Of a stretch of DNA of 64,000 bases, positions 35,915 to 44,354 are shown one piece after another. This DNA is from Lentzea atacamensis (GTDB lineage: Bacteria; Actinomycetota; Actinomycetes; Mycobacteriales; Pseudonocardiaceae). Each line of letters begins with the position of its first letter. Positions within the stretch are counted from its first letter, which is position 1. The notes beneath the pieces are model-generated. The model was not told the origin of the DNA. It saw nothing but the letters and a program-made list of their open reading frames with translations, and did not search any database. A program made the translations under genes and the position numbers. Location of the stretch: positions 124,001-188,000 of the forward strand of contig NZ_QLTT01000003.1 of assembly GCF_003269295.1 (NCBI RefSeq). The letters are read 5' to 3'.

Positions 35915-35931
35915 CTTGCCGAATTGGCAAG
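35915..35931. promoter_or_regulatory. Palindrome before the methyltransferase pair
   Basis: CTTGCC-GAATT-GGCAAG is a perfect 6+6 inverted repeat. TACCTT at 35960-35965 is a reasonable -10 placed 6 bases before the ATG of the methyltransferase, pointing to a leaderless transcript with this operator around -50. The adjacent XRE-cupin protein is the likely binder. Confidence 0.45.
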
Positions 35932-35971
35932 GTGTCGTGCGGATGGCGCACGGCAGTCCTACCTTGGCCCT

Positions 35972-36697
35972 ATGAATCACGGACACGACCAAGCGGAGAT
36001 CCTCGACCTGGACGCGGAGGTCGTCGCCGAACACACCGCGTCCATCACCGAGTGGCTGCCCACGGCGGACCCGCGGCAGATCGTGGACCTCGGGTGCGGC
36101 ACCGGCGCGGGGACGTTCGCGCTGCTCGGCCGCTTCCCGGAGGCGCACGTCACCGCCGTCGACGCGTCGGTCGACCACCTGCAGCGCCTGCGGGACAAGG
36201 CCTGCGAGCACGGCCTGACCGGCCGCGTCAGCACGGTCCAGGCCGACCTCGACGCGGAGTGGCCGGACCTCGGCACTCCCGACCTGGTCTGGGCTTCGGC
36301 GTCCATGCACCACATGGCCGATCCTGATCGTGTACTCCGCCAGGTGCACGGCACGCTGGCACCCGGCGGCCTGCTGGCTGTCGTCGAGCTCGCCGGCATG
36401 CCGAAGTTCCTCCCGGACGACGCTCCCGAGAGCCGCTTCGAGCAGCACCACCACGACGAACGCGTGCCTCACCGGGGCGCGGACTGGGGCCCGAAGCTGA
36501 CCGCTGCAGGCTTCACCGTCGAGGGCGAGCGCACGGTCTCCGTCCGCATCGAACAGTCCGCTGCGGTGGAACGTTATGCGCGCGTTGTCCTGCAAAGGCT
36601 TCTCGACCCCGACGCCCTCGAACGAGTTCTGCGCCGCGACGACCTTGTCCTGCGCAGCGAACGCACCGTGTGGGCGGCTAGGAAGGAAATCGCGTGA
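35972..36697 (+). CDS. Class I SAM-dependent methyltransferase
   Basis: The protein has 241 residues. Motif I is IVDLGCGTGAGTFALLGRFP, the acidic strand-2 end is VTAVDASVDHLQ, and ASASMHHMADPDRVLRQV is typical of small-molecule methyltransferases. The C-terminal half holds a histidine-rich EQHHHDERVPHRGADW loop. The substrate is unknown. Its TGA overlaps the GTG of the next gene, so they form a two-gene operon. Confidence 0.88.
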   Translation: MNHGHDQAEILDLDAEVVAEHTASITEWLPTADPRQIVDLGCGTGAGTFALLGRFPEAHVTAVDASVDHLQRLRDKACEHGLTGRVSTVQADLDAEWPDLGTPDLVWASASMHHMADPDRVLRQVHGTLAPGGLLAVVELAGMPKFLPDDAPESRFEQHHHDERVPHRGADWGPKLTAAGFTVEGERTVSVRIEQSAAVERYARVVLQRLLDPDALERVLRRDDLVLRSERTVWAARKEIA

Positions 36698-37746
36698 CCT
36701 ACGAGGAATGGCGCCAGGCCAGATGGGACGAGGTCGCCGGCCCCGGCGGCAAGGCCAAGGTCGTCGCCAAGGGCACGGTGAGCGGTCACGAACCCCAAGT
36801 CCTGGCAGGGATTCCGGGGGAGTGGCGGGTCAACGAAGCGGGCGCGTTGATGCACGCGAACTCCGAAGTGCCCAACGGCGTCGCGCTGGAGTTCGACGGG
36901 GGCCTCGTGGGCTTCGCAGGCGGCGCGGACGGTCACTACGGCGTGGTCGTCATGGACCCGGAAGCACCAGCCCCGAGCGCCATCGACACCTACCCCTACG
37001 ACCCGGCATGGATCTTTGAGGGCGAGTTCCGGGCGGCAGAGGGCCGCCGCGTCGAGGTGGAACACCTGACGTCTCCCCGCACCACCGAGTCCGTCCTCGC
37101 GCCGGTCGACCTCGTCGTCACGATCAACGGCACCGAGCACGTGTTGACGGTCATCGAAACCATGCCGGGTCAACGACTCGTCGTCTTCACCGACGAGACC
37201 AGCGGAACCGAGACACCCGGCATCGGCCGCTGGCTGGTGCTCCCACAGCTGGAGCCCGGCACCAGGCTGACCGTCGACTTCAACCAGGCCACGCTCTCGC
37301 ACCACCACCTGGCTCCGTCCGTCTTCACCTGTCCACTTTCCCCTCCCGGCAACCATCTCCCCATCCGGGTCGAAGCAGGAGAACGCGCGTTCATGTACGA
37401 CCTCAAGGACAAGGCCATCACCTACCTGCGCCACCTGGAGAACCGCGAGTGGGACGCCGCGCGGGGGATGTGCTCGCCGACGGCAACGGTCTGGCACAAC
37501 GACGGGAAGGGTGACTCGTCGATCCAGGAGAACATCGCCGGCATGGCTGCCCAGATCGAGCCGATCGAGTCGATGCGCTACGACATCACCCGGCAGTTCG
37601 CGCAGGACGGTGAGGTGTTGCAGCAGCACGTCATCAGCGTCGTGATGAAGGACGGGGCGCTGTTCCAGGTGGATGCCGCCGTGTACTTCCGGTTCGAGGA
37701 CGGGCTGATCACCCGGATCGAGGAGTACGCGAGCCTGCCCGGCTAG
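36694..37746 (+). CDS. DUF1684 domain fused to a SnoaL-like domain
   Basis: The protein has 350 residues. About residues 1-235 match DUF1684: RLVVFTDETSGTETPGIGRW, DFNQATLSHHHLAPSVFTCP and LSPPGNHLPIRVEAGE, whose family consensus is DFNxAYNPPCAxxxxxxCPLPPxxNxLxxxxxAGE. From residue about 236 (DLKDKAITYLRHLENREWDA to ITRIEEYASL) a SnoaL/NTF2 fold follows. I do not know this pairing from a characterised protein. It is co-transcribed with the methyltransferase and its stop shares CTAG with the ROK gene. Confidence 0.8.
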   Translation: MTYEEWRQARWDEVAGPGGKAKVVAKGTVSGHEPQVLAGIPGEWRVNEAGALMHANSEVPNGVALEFDGGLVGFAGGADGHYGVVVMDPEAPAPSAIDTYPYDPAWIFEGEFRAAEGRRVEVEHLTSPRTTESVLAPVDLVVTINGTEHVLTVIETMPGQRLVVFTDETSGTETPGIGRWLVLPQLEPGTRLTVDFNQATLSHHHLAPSVFTCPLSPPGNHLPIRVEAGERAFMYDLKDKAITYLRHLENREWDAARGMCSPTATVWHNDGKGDSSIQENIAGMAAQIEPIESMRYDITRQFAQDGEVLQQHVISVVMKDGALFQVDAAVYFRFEDGLITRIEEYASLPG

Positions 37747-38819
37747 CCGCGGGACGCCTCCACCAGTGCCGTCCTCAACCGGCTGAGCGCGTCGGCCCGC
37801 GCACCGGTCAACGACGGTTCGCGGACCGACGCCGCGGCCACCGCCACCGCCCGCGGCCCGGTGGTGATCAGATCAAGCAGTGCCGGACCCCACGGCCCGC
37901 CCACCACGACGACCGCTGGATCGGCGAGGGTCACCAGGGCGGTGACGACACCGCCGATCGCCCGCGCCACCACGCTCAGCACCTCGTCGTCCGCGGCCAG
38001 CAGGCGCGCCACGTCGATCGCGGTGGATCCGGTCTGCCGCAACCCGAGTTCGCCGAACACCTCGATGAACGGTGTGGCCACCCCGGACGGGCCGATCGTG
38101 ATGAGGTGCGCGATCTCGCCCGCCAGCCCTGAATGTCCCCGCCGCACCTCGCCGTCGCTGACGAGCGCGCAGCCGAGGCCCTCGCCGAGGTACAGGTAGG
38201 CGAAGTCCGCGACACCGCTCGCGACGTGCTCGGCCTGTGCCGCCCAGTTCACGTCGTTGTCCACGATCACAGGGCCGCCGAGGAACGGCCGCAGCACCTC
38301 GACCGGGTCCAGCGCGCCGACGAGGAACGGCGAGTCGGGCAGCTGCACGAGCCGTCCGGTGTGCCGGTCGACCGGATCGGCCGCGCTCACCACGGCGAGC
38401 CGCACCTGCCGTCCCGCAACGGCTTCCACGGCCGCGACCGGCAGCACCCCGGCAACCTCGGCAGGGTCGGCGATGGGGTGATGCGACCGGGAAACGACGT
38501 CTCCGTAGGCATCGACGCACTCGGCCGTCACACCGCCGGGCGCGATCATGACCACCAGGGCGACGCCGACGTCGGCGAGGCTGTAGAACGAACCGACCCG
38601 CCCGCGTCCGCGCCCGCCCTGCGTGCGTTCGCCGGTGTCCGCCACCAGGCCGAGCTCGACCAGGCGGCGCACGCTCTCGCCCACGGTCGGCTTCGACAGT
38701 CCCGTGGTGACCGCCAGTTCGGCCCGCGTCTGCCTTCGAGAGGCCATCAACGAGCGCAACACGTGCTCGTCGGAGATCGAGCGCAGCAGCTCCTGGGACG
38801 GCTTGGTCACGCAGCACAT
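37743..38819 (-). CDS. ROK-family transcriptional regulator
   Basis: The protein has 358 residues: a winged helix (about 15-75, RAELAVTTGLSKPTVGESVR, LVELGLVADTG) followed by the sugar-kinase-like ROK fold. VIVDNDVNWAAQAEH and the glycine-rich YLGEGLGCALVSDGEV are visible. The ROK metal site with its cysteines (CxCGxxGC) is not seen, so it may have lost that feature. It is divergent from the DUF1479 gene and probably represses it through the palindrome at 38868. Confidence 0.88.
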   Translation of the reverse strand: MCCVTKPSQELLRSISDEHVLRSLMASRRQTRAELAVTTGLSKPTVGESVRRLVELGLVADTGERTQGGRGRGRVGSFYSLADVGVALVVMIAPGGVTAECVDAYGDVVSRSHHPIADPAEVAGVLPVAAVEAVAGRQVRLAVVSAADPVDRHTGRLVQLPDSPFLVGALDPVEVLRPFLGGPVIVDNDVNWAAQAEHVASGVADFAYLYLGEGLGCALVSDGEVRRGHSGLAGEIAHLITIGPSGVATPFIEVFGELGLRQTGSTAIDVARLLAADDEVLSVVARAIGGVVTALVTLADPAVVVVGGPWGPALLDLITTGPRAVAVAAASVREPSLTGARADALSRLRTALVEASRG

Positions 38820-38867
38820 TCTAGTTAGAGGGCTTGCCTACAAAGCGGCGACACGCCTATGGTTCTA

Positions 38868-38884
38868 AGTAAGGAGGCCTTACT
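38868..38884. promoter_or_regulatory. Palindromic operator between ROK regulator and DUF1479 gene
   Basis: AGTAAGG-AGG-CCTTACT is a perfect 7+7 inverted repeat, 49 bases from the ROK start and directly upstream of the ribosome site (AAGGAG, 38887-38892) of the DUF1479 gene. Binding here would block that gene. Confidence 0.5.
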
Positions 38885-38898
38885 GGAAGGAGTCGGAA

Positions 38899-40083
38899 GT
38901 GCTGCCGAACTGGGAGACCACCCCTGATGACCTGCCGAAAGCCATCCGCGAGGTGAAGAAGGCGATCAGGGCGAACATCGAGGCGTCCGGACGTACCGTC
39001 GAGGAGGTCTTCGCGGTCGTCGAGCAACGGATTCGCCGCGAGGTCGAGGACGTCAAGACCGGCCAGGCCTGGCCGGTGATCGACTACGCGGACATCGAGG
39101 CCGGCACCGCGTCCACCGACCTGGTCCGCAGGCGCGGCTGTCTGGTGGTGAGGAACCACTTCGGCCGCGACCAGGCACTGGCCTGGGACAAGTCCATTGT
39201 GGACTACGTGGAGAGCAACCGGTTCTTCGAGAACTACCGCGGCCCCGGCGACGACTTCTTCGGCAGCGTCGGCTCGAAGCCCGAGATCTACCCGATCTAC
39301 TGGTCACCCGCGCAGTTGGAAGCCAGGCGGCACGAACGCATGGCCACGGTGCGGCGATTCCTGAACAGCCTGTGGCAGAGCGACGGCTGGTTCGACCCCG
39401 GCCGCGACGTGTTGTACCCGGACCGCATCCGCCGCCGTCCGCCCGGAGCGAAGTCCGGTGGCCTCGGCACCCACCTCGACCCCGGCACGCTCGACCTGTG
39501 GATGACGCGGGAGTACCAGCAGGCGTTCCGGCACCTGTTCAACGGCACGGTCGAGCAGTACGACCCGTGGGACGCCGCGCACCGCACCACGGGGCCGCAG
39601 TACCCGGGAACCACGATGTGTTCGGTGTTCCGCACGTTCCAGGGCTGGACCGCGCTGTCGGACATGGACCACGACCAGGGCGTGCTGCACACCGTCCCGA
39701 TCCCGGGCGCGATGGCGTACCTGATGCTCCGGCCGCTGCTCGACGACGTGCCGGACGACGACATGTGCGGTGTGACGGTCAACCAGGTCTTCCCGGTGAG
39801 CGCCGAACACCACCCGCTGCTGCTCGAAGCGTTGAGCGGCATCCCGGACGTCAAGGCAGGCGACTCCGTCTGGTGGCACTGCGACATGATCCACAGCGTC
39901 GCGCCGGTGACGAACCAGAAGGGCTGGGGCAACGTCATGTACATCCCGGCCGCACCCTGGTGCCCGCGCAACGAGCGCTACGCCGAGGAGATCGAGCGCG
40001 CGTTCAGGACGGGATCGAGTCCGAGCGACTTCCCGGAGGAGCACTACGAACGCGACTGGCCCAACCGCTCACGGCCCGAATAG
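38899..40083 (+). CDS. DUF1479 family protein, putative Fe(II)/2-oxoglutarate oxygenase
   Basis: The GTG start, six bases after AAGGAG, gives 394 residues. It matches the YbiU-like DUF1479 family: GCLVVRNHFGRDQALAWD, a HLD motif in LGTHLDPGTLDLWM, and DSVWWHCDMIHSVAPVTNQK with the second histidine. The HxD...H triad fits a cupin-fold iron oxygenase. Control by a sugar-type ROK regulator suggests a role in carbohydrate or sugar-acid oxidation, but no substrate is known to me. Confidence 0.85.
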   Translation: MLPNWETTPDDLPKAIREVKKAIRANIEASGRTVEEVFAVVEQRIRREVEDVKTGQAWPVIDYADIEAGTASTDLVRRRGCLVVRNHFGRDQALAWDKSIVDYVESNRFFENYRGPGDDFFGSVGSKPEIYPIYWSPAQLEARRHERMATVRRFLNSLWQSDGWFDPGRDVLYPDRIRRRPPGAKSGGLGTHLDPGTLDLWMTREYQQAFRHLFNGTVEQYDPWDAAHRTTGPQYPGTTMCSVFRTFQGWTALSDMDHDQGVLHTVPIPGAMAYLMLRPLLDDVPDDDMCGVTVNQVFPVSAEHHPLLLEALSGIPDVKAGDSVWWHCDMIHSVAPVTNQKGWGNVMYIPAAPWCPRNERYAEEIERAFRTGSSPSDFPEEHYERDWPNRSRPE

Positions 40084-41319
40084 CACCCGGAACACCGCGC
40101 CCTCACCCGGCGCGGTGTCCAGCTCGATCCGCCAGCCGTGCGCCGCGACCAGCGCCGCCACGATCGCCAGCCCCAGCCCGGTGCCGCCGGGCCCGCGCGC
40201 GGAATCCACGCGGTAGAACCGTTCGAACACCTTGGAAGCCTGCTCCGGCTCCAGCCCGGGTCCGTGATCGGCCACCTCGATCACCCCAGGAGCGAGCCGC
40301 ACCTCGATCGGCGAACCCGCGGGCGTGTGGATCAGGGCGTTGTCGAGCAGGTTGGTCAGCACCTGCCGCACGCGAGCTTCATCACCGTCAACGAGCACGG
40401 GCTCACCAGGCAGTTCCAGCGACACCGTGCGTTCCGGATCCCGCACCCGTGCCTCGACCACCGCGTCCGTGACGGGCACGACCAGGTCCACAGTGGACAG
40501 GTTCAGCGGTTGCTCGGAGTCGAGCCGCGCCAGCTGCAGCAGATCCTCGACCAGCAACCCCATCCGCGCGGCCTGGTCTTCGATGCGCCGCAACACCTCG
40601 GCGGCATCCGAAGCGGCACCCTGCCGGTAGAGCTCGGCATACCCCCGAATCGACGTCAACGGCGTCCGCAGCTCGTGCGACGCATCGGCGACGAACTGCC
40701 GCATCCGGTTCTCCGAGCTCACCCGCACCGCGAACGCCTGCTCGATCTGCCCGAGCATCGTGTTCAGCGCCGAGGCCAGCCGCCCGACCTCGCTGCCCGG
40801 CTGCCGCACCGGCACGCGGCGCGAAAGGTCACCGGCCGCGATCTCGCCGGCCACCTGCTCGACCTCCTCCAACGCCCGCGTGGACGCGCGGACGAGCGCA
40901 TAACCGGCCATCCCCACGAGAATCAGCGCGCCCAGGCTGATCAGCAGGAACGCCAGCCGCAGGTCGGCGACCGCGTTGTCGACCTCCGACTGGTCGGCCG
41001 CCGCGATCAGCTCCTCCCCGTCGAACTGGCGCATCACCAGCCGGTGCGAGCCCACCGTGACGTGCTCGCCGGGCGTCAGCGTGCCGTACGCGGGCAGGTC
41101 CTCGACCGGGGTGCCGGCCAGCACTCCGTCGGCGTCGCGCAGCACCATGTTCTCCCGCAGGGGAAGCACCCTCGGCATCGACACCACCCGGTCCAGCCGC
41201 GCGTCGAGCTGGCCCAGCAGGTAGTTCTCCATCACCTTCGAGCCGATCAGCCACGTGCTGAACAGGCCCGCCGCCACCAGGGCGACGAGCACGACCACCA
41301 GCCGCACGCGCAACGTCAT
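40069..41319 (-). CDS. Sensor histidine kinase
   Basis: The protein has 416 residues with two helices (about 5-25 and 140-165) flanking an extracellular domain. HAMP follows (VEQVAGEIAAGDLSRRVPV), then HisKA with its H box (DASHELRTPLTSIRGYAEL) and HATPase with N, G1 and G2 boxes (LTNLLDNALIHTP, VADHGPGL, GGTGLGLAIV). Its ATG overlaps the response regulator stop. It is the last gene of the six-gene operon and overlaps the DUF1479 gene by 15 bases tail to tail. Confidence 0.93.
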   Translation of the reverse strand: MTLRVRLVVVLVALVAAGLFSTWLIGSKVMENYLLGQLDARLDRVVSMPRVLPLRENMVLRDADGVLAGTPVEDLPAYGTLTPGEHVTVGSHRLVMRQFDGEELIAAADQSEVDNAVADLRLAFLLISLGALILVGMAGYALVRASTRALEEVEQVAGEIAAGDLSRRVPVRQPGSEVGRLASALNTMLGQIEQAFAVRVSSENRMRQFVADASHELRTPLTSIRGYAELYRQGAASDAAEVLRRIEDQAARMGLLVEDLLQLARLDSEQPLNLSTVDLVVPVTDAVVEARVRDPERTVSLELPGEPVLVDGDEARVRQVLTNLLDNALIHTPAGSPIEVRLAPGVIEVADHGPGLEPEQASKVFERFYRVDSARGPGGTGLGLAIVAALVAAHGWRIELDTAPGEGAVFRVLFGP

Positions 41320-42008
41320 GGGCGGATCATGTACCCGAGACCGCGGACAGTGTGGATCAAGCGCGGCTCGACCGCGTCCACTTTGCGCCGCAGGTACGAG
41401 ATGTACGACTCGACCACGCCGACGTCACCGTCGAAGTCGTGCGACCACACCTGGTCGAGGATCTGCGCCTTGGACAGCACCCGCCCGCTGTTGCGCATCA
41501 GGTAGTGCAGCAGCCGGAACTCGGTCGGCGACAGCTCCACCACCTGCGAGCCGCGCCGCACGATGTGGCTCTCCACGTCCAGCGAGAGATCGCCGCAGGT
41601 CAGCTGCTCGCTCTCGTGGCCGGGCCGGGTGCGGCGCAGCACGGCCGTGACGCGCGCGATGACCTCCTCCAGGCTGAACGGCTTGGTGATGTACCCGTCG
41701 CCGCCGACCGTCAGGCCGGTGATCCGGTCGTCCGGGCTGTCCCGCGCGGTCAGGTACAGCACCGGCACCCGCACGCCACCGGCCCGCAACCGCCGCACCA
41801 CCTCGAAGCCGTCGCGGTCGGGCAGCATCACGTCCAGCAGCACCAGGTCCGGCGTGTCGGTGCGGGCGGACTGCAGGGCCTCGCCGCCGGTCGCCGCGCT
41901 GGACACGGCGAACCCCGCGAACCGCAGGCTCGCGCACAGCAGCTCGCGGATGCTGGGTTCGTCCTCGACGACGAGCAACCTGCCACGTTCCACGCGTTGA
42001 TCCTGCAT
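41316..42008 (-). CDS. OmpR-family response regulator
   Basis: The protein has 230 residues: a receiver domain with the phospho-aspartate in LVLLDVMLPDRDGFEV and the switch lysine in YITKPFSLEEV, then a winged helix (VVELSPTEFRLLHYLMRNSG to GLGYMIRP). It starts with a one-base overlap with the preceding gene and overlaps the kinase gene by 4 bases. It probably controls this transporter operon itself. Confidence 0.93.
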   Translation of the reverse strand: MQDQRVERGRLLVVEDEPSIRELLCASLRFAGFAVSSAATGGEALQSARTDTPDLVLLDVMLPDRDGFEVVRRLRAGGVRVPVLYLTARDSPDDRITGLTVGGDGYITKPFSLEEVIARVTAVLRRTRPGHESEQLTCGDLSLDVESHIVRRGSQVVELSPTEFRLLHYLMRNSGRVLSKAQILDQVWSHDFDGDVGVVESYISYLRRKVDAVEPRLIHTVRGLGYMIRP

Positions 42009-42475
42009 CAGCCGTTGGGCGGGCGCTGGGTCAGCGTCTGCGCGGTCACCGTGCCGTCCTCGCCGGGCTGGCCCTGCACGACTACCTGCTGGCCCGGCTT
42101 CAGGTCGGTCAGCTTGCCGTCGGACGTGATCTGCACCTTCGTCGAGTCCGAAGTGGACACCTTGACGATCTCGCCGTTCTGGGTCTTCACGAACACCGTG
42201 GTGCCCTCGACGTGGTCGATCATGCCGATGGTGCCGCGCCCGTTCGTCCGGTTCGTCCCGGACGGCGGCGTGCCGTTGAACTGCCGTGCGGCGTTCGGGC
42301 GGTTCGGGTTCTGCGCGGAGCCGAAGGACTTCTGCACGAACACCCCGCCGACGAACGCGACGATGGCGAGCACCGCGACGCCCAGGACGATCGTGCTCCT
42401 GCCGAAGCCGGTCCTGCGCTCTTTCAGCTCAGCCGTCAGGTCGTTCTCGAGCGGCTGGTCGAGTGGGTTGGTCAC
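42008..42475 (-). CDS. Membrane-anchored DUF5666/OB-like small protein
   Basis: The protein has 155 residues: a cytosolic start, one helix (STIVLGVAVLAIVAFVGGVF) and an extracellular domain with GMIDHVEGTTVFVKTQNGEI, VQITSDGKLTDLKPGQQVVV and GTVTAQTLTQ. This small beta-barrel pattern fits DUF5666-type proteins. It sits 11 bases after the permease gene and could be an envelope accessory of the transporter or the signal input for the kinase. Confidence 0.75.
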   Translation of the reverse strand: MTNPLDQPLENDLTAELKERRTGFGRSTIVLGVAVLAIVAFVGGVFVQKSFGSAQNPNRPNAARQFNGTPPSGTNRTNGRGTIGMIDHVEGTTVFVKTQNGEIVKVSTSDSTKVQITSDGKLTDLKPGQQVVVQGQPGEDGTVTAQTLTQRPPNG

Positions 42476-42486
42476 TTGCCGAACTC

Positions 42487-43677
42487 CTATTCGTGCCGGA
42501 GGGCTTCGATGGGACGGAGCTTCGCCGCGCGCGAGGCGGGGTAGCTGCCGAAGAACAGGCCGATCAGCGCCGACACCGCGAACGCGAGCAGCACCGACGA
42601 CGGCACGAGCACCGGCTGGATGCCCGCGATGGTGAACCGGCTGCCGATCACGCCCGCCGCGACACCCAGCGCGCCGCCGAAGAGACTCAGCAGCGTCGCC
42701 TCGATCAGGAACTGGCCGAGGATCGACGAGCGCGGTGCCCCCACCGCCTTGCGGATGCCGATCTCGCGGATCCGCTCGGTGACGGTCACCAGCATGATGT
42801 TCGTGATGCCGATTCCACCCACCAGCAACGAGATCGCCGCCACCGACGCGAGCAGCACGGTGAACGTCTCCGTCGTCGCGGTCCGTGCGGTGAGCAGCTG
42901 GTCCTGGCTCAGGATCCGGTAGTCCGGCGTGCCGGTGACCTTGTGCCGGCCGTTGAGGATCGTCGTCACCTGGGCCGACGCGTTCGGCAACGCGTCGGCC
43001 GACCGCGCCTGCACGACGATCTGGGTGAGGCTGCCGTAACCGGTCAACGCGTTCTGCGTGGTCGTCAGCGGTGCCACGGCCATGTCGTCGGCGTCCTGCA
43101 ACCCGCTGGACCCCTTCGCCGCGAGCACTCCGACGACGGTGAACGGGATGTTGTTGACCAGCATGGACTTCCCGACCGGATCGACGCCGGGGAAGAGCTG
43201 CGTGGCCACGGTAGCGCCGATCACCACGACCTTGCGCGCCTGCTGAACGTCGTTGTCGGAGAACAGGTTCCCCTGCGCGACACCGCTGTTCGTCGTGTCG
43301 AAGTAGCGCGGATCCGTGCCGATGAACTGGCTGATCGGGTAGCTGGTGCCGCCGAAACCCGCGGTCGCCTGCACGGACACGACCGGCGACGCGTACTTGA
43401 CGTCGGGGGAGTCGGGGCCGACGAGCGCCGCCGCGTCCGCCGTGGTCAGCGGCTTGACCGTGCTGCCGGGCTGGGCGCGCTGCGGGCTGATGGTGAGGAT
43501 GTTGGTGCCCAGCCCCGCGATGCTCTGCTGCACGGAGCTGGACGCGCCGTTGCCGACCGCGATCAGCAGGATCACCGAAGCGACACCGATGAGGATGCCG
43601 AGCGTGGTGAGGCCCGACCGCATCTTGTTCGCGGTCAGTCCGCGCACCGCGAACGCCGCAATCTCCACGACTCTCAC
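42487..43677 (-). CDS. MacB-like ABC transporter permease (FtsX family)
   Basis: The protein has 396 residues: the N-terminal helix (MRSGLTTLGILIGVASVILL), a large extracellular MacB_PCD domain (about 50-250), then three helices of the FtsX domain (VAAISLLVGGIGITNIMLVT, IREIGIRKAVGAPRSSIL). It works with the ATPase and adaptor encoded upstream, with which it overlaps by 4 bases. In a Gram-positive cell there is no outer-membrane partner, so it exports to the wall zone or transmits force. Confidence 0.92.
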   Translation of the reverse strand: MRVVEIAAFAVRGLTANKMRSGLTTLGILIGVASVILLIAVGNGASSSVQQSIAGLGTNILTISPQRAQPGSTVKPLTTADAAALVGPDSPDVKYASPVVSVQATAGFGGTSYPISQFIGTDPRYFDTTNSGVAQGNLFSDNDVQQARKVVVIGATVATQLFPGVDPVGKSMLVNNIPFTVVGVLAAKGSSGLQDADDMAVAPLTTTQNALTGYGSLTQIVVQARSADALPNASAQVTTILNGRHKVTGTPDYRILSQDQLLTARTATTETFTVLLASVAAISLLVGGIGITNIMLVTVTERIREIGIRKAVGAPRSSILGQFLIEATLLSLFGGALGVAAGVIGSRFTIAGIQPVLVPSSVLLAFAVSALIGLFFGSYPASRAAKLRPIEALRHE

Positions 43678-44354
43678 ACCAGCACCCCTGCCACTCGGCC
43701 GTCGACCACGCGAACCGTGCGCATGGCGTGGGCGGCGACCTCGTCCTCGTGCGTGATCAGCACGACGGTGCGGCCGCTGGCGTGCAGGCGGTCCAGGATG
43801 CCGAGGACCTCGCGGCTGGAGTCGGTGTCGAGGTTTCCGGTCGGCTCGTCGGCGAGCACGATCGCGGGTGACGTGACGAGCGCACGGGCGATGGCGACGC
43901 GTTGTTGTTGGCCGCCGGACAGTTCGTTGGGGCGGTGGTGCGTGCGATCGCTCAGGCCGACGAGATCGAGCGCGGCCAGCGCGCGTTCCCGGCGTTGGGC
44001 GCGGCGGATCCCCGCGTACACCAGCGGAAGTTCCACGTTCGCGAGCGCGGTGGTTCTCGGCACCAGGTTGAAGGACTGGAAGACGAACCCGATTTTCCGG
44101 TTGCGCAGCAGCGAAAGCTGCTCCTCGTCGAAGTCACCGGTGTCGATGCCGTCGAGCAGGTACTTGCCGGAAGTCGGCACGTCGAGGCAGCCGAGGATGT
44201 TCAGCAACGTCGACTTGCCCGACCCGGACGCGCCCATGATCGCGATGTACTCGCCCTTCTCGACGGTGAGGTCGAGGCCTCTGAGAGCGTGCACGGCCGT
44301 GTCGCCGGAGCCGTAGGTCTTGCGGAGGTTCCTGACCTCGATGACGGGGCTCAT
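43674..44354 (-). CDS. MacB/LolD-type ABC transporter ATPase
   Basis: The protein has 226 residues with all ABC motifs: Walker A (MGASGSGKSTLLNILG), Q loop (FVFQSFNLVPRTT), signature (NELSGGQQQRVAIARAL), Walker B (IVLADEPTGNLDTDSS) and the H loop (VVLITHEDEVA). It powers the FtsX-type permease. It overlaps both neighbours by 4 bases. Confidence 0.95.
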   Translation of the reverse strand: MSPVIEVRNLRKTYGSGDTAVHALRGLDLTVEKGEYIAIMGASGSGKSTLLNILGCLDVPTSGKYLLDGIDTGDFDEEQLSLLRNRKIGFVFQSFNLVPRTTALANVELPLVYAGIRRAQRRERALAALDLVGLSDRTHHRPNELSGGQQQRVAIARALVTSPAIVLADEPTGNLDTDSSREVLGILDRLHASGRTVVLITHEDEVAAHAMRTVRVVDGRVAGVLV

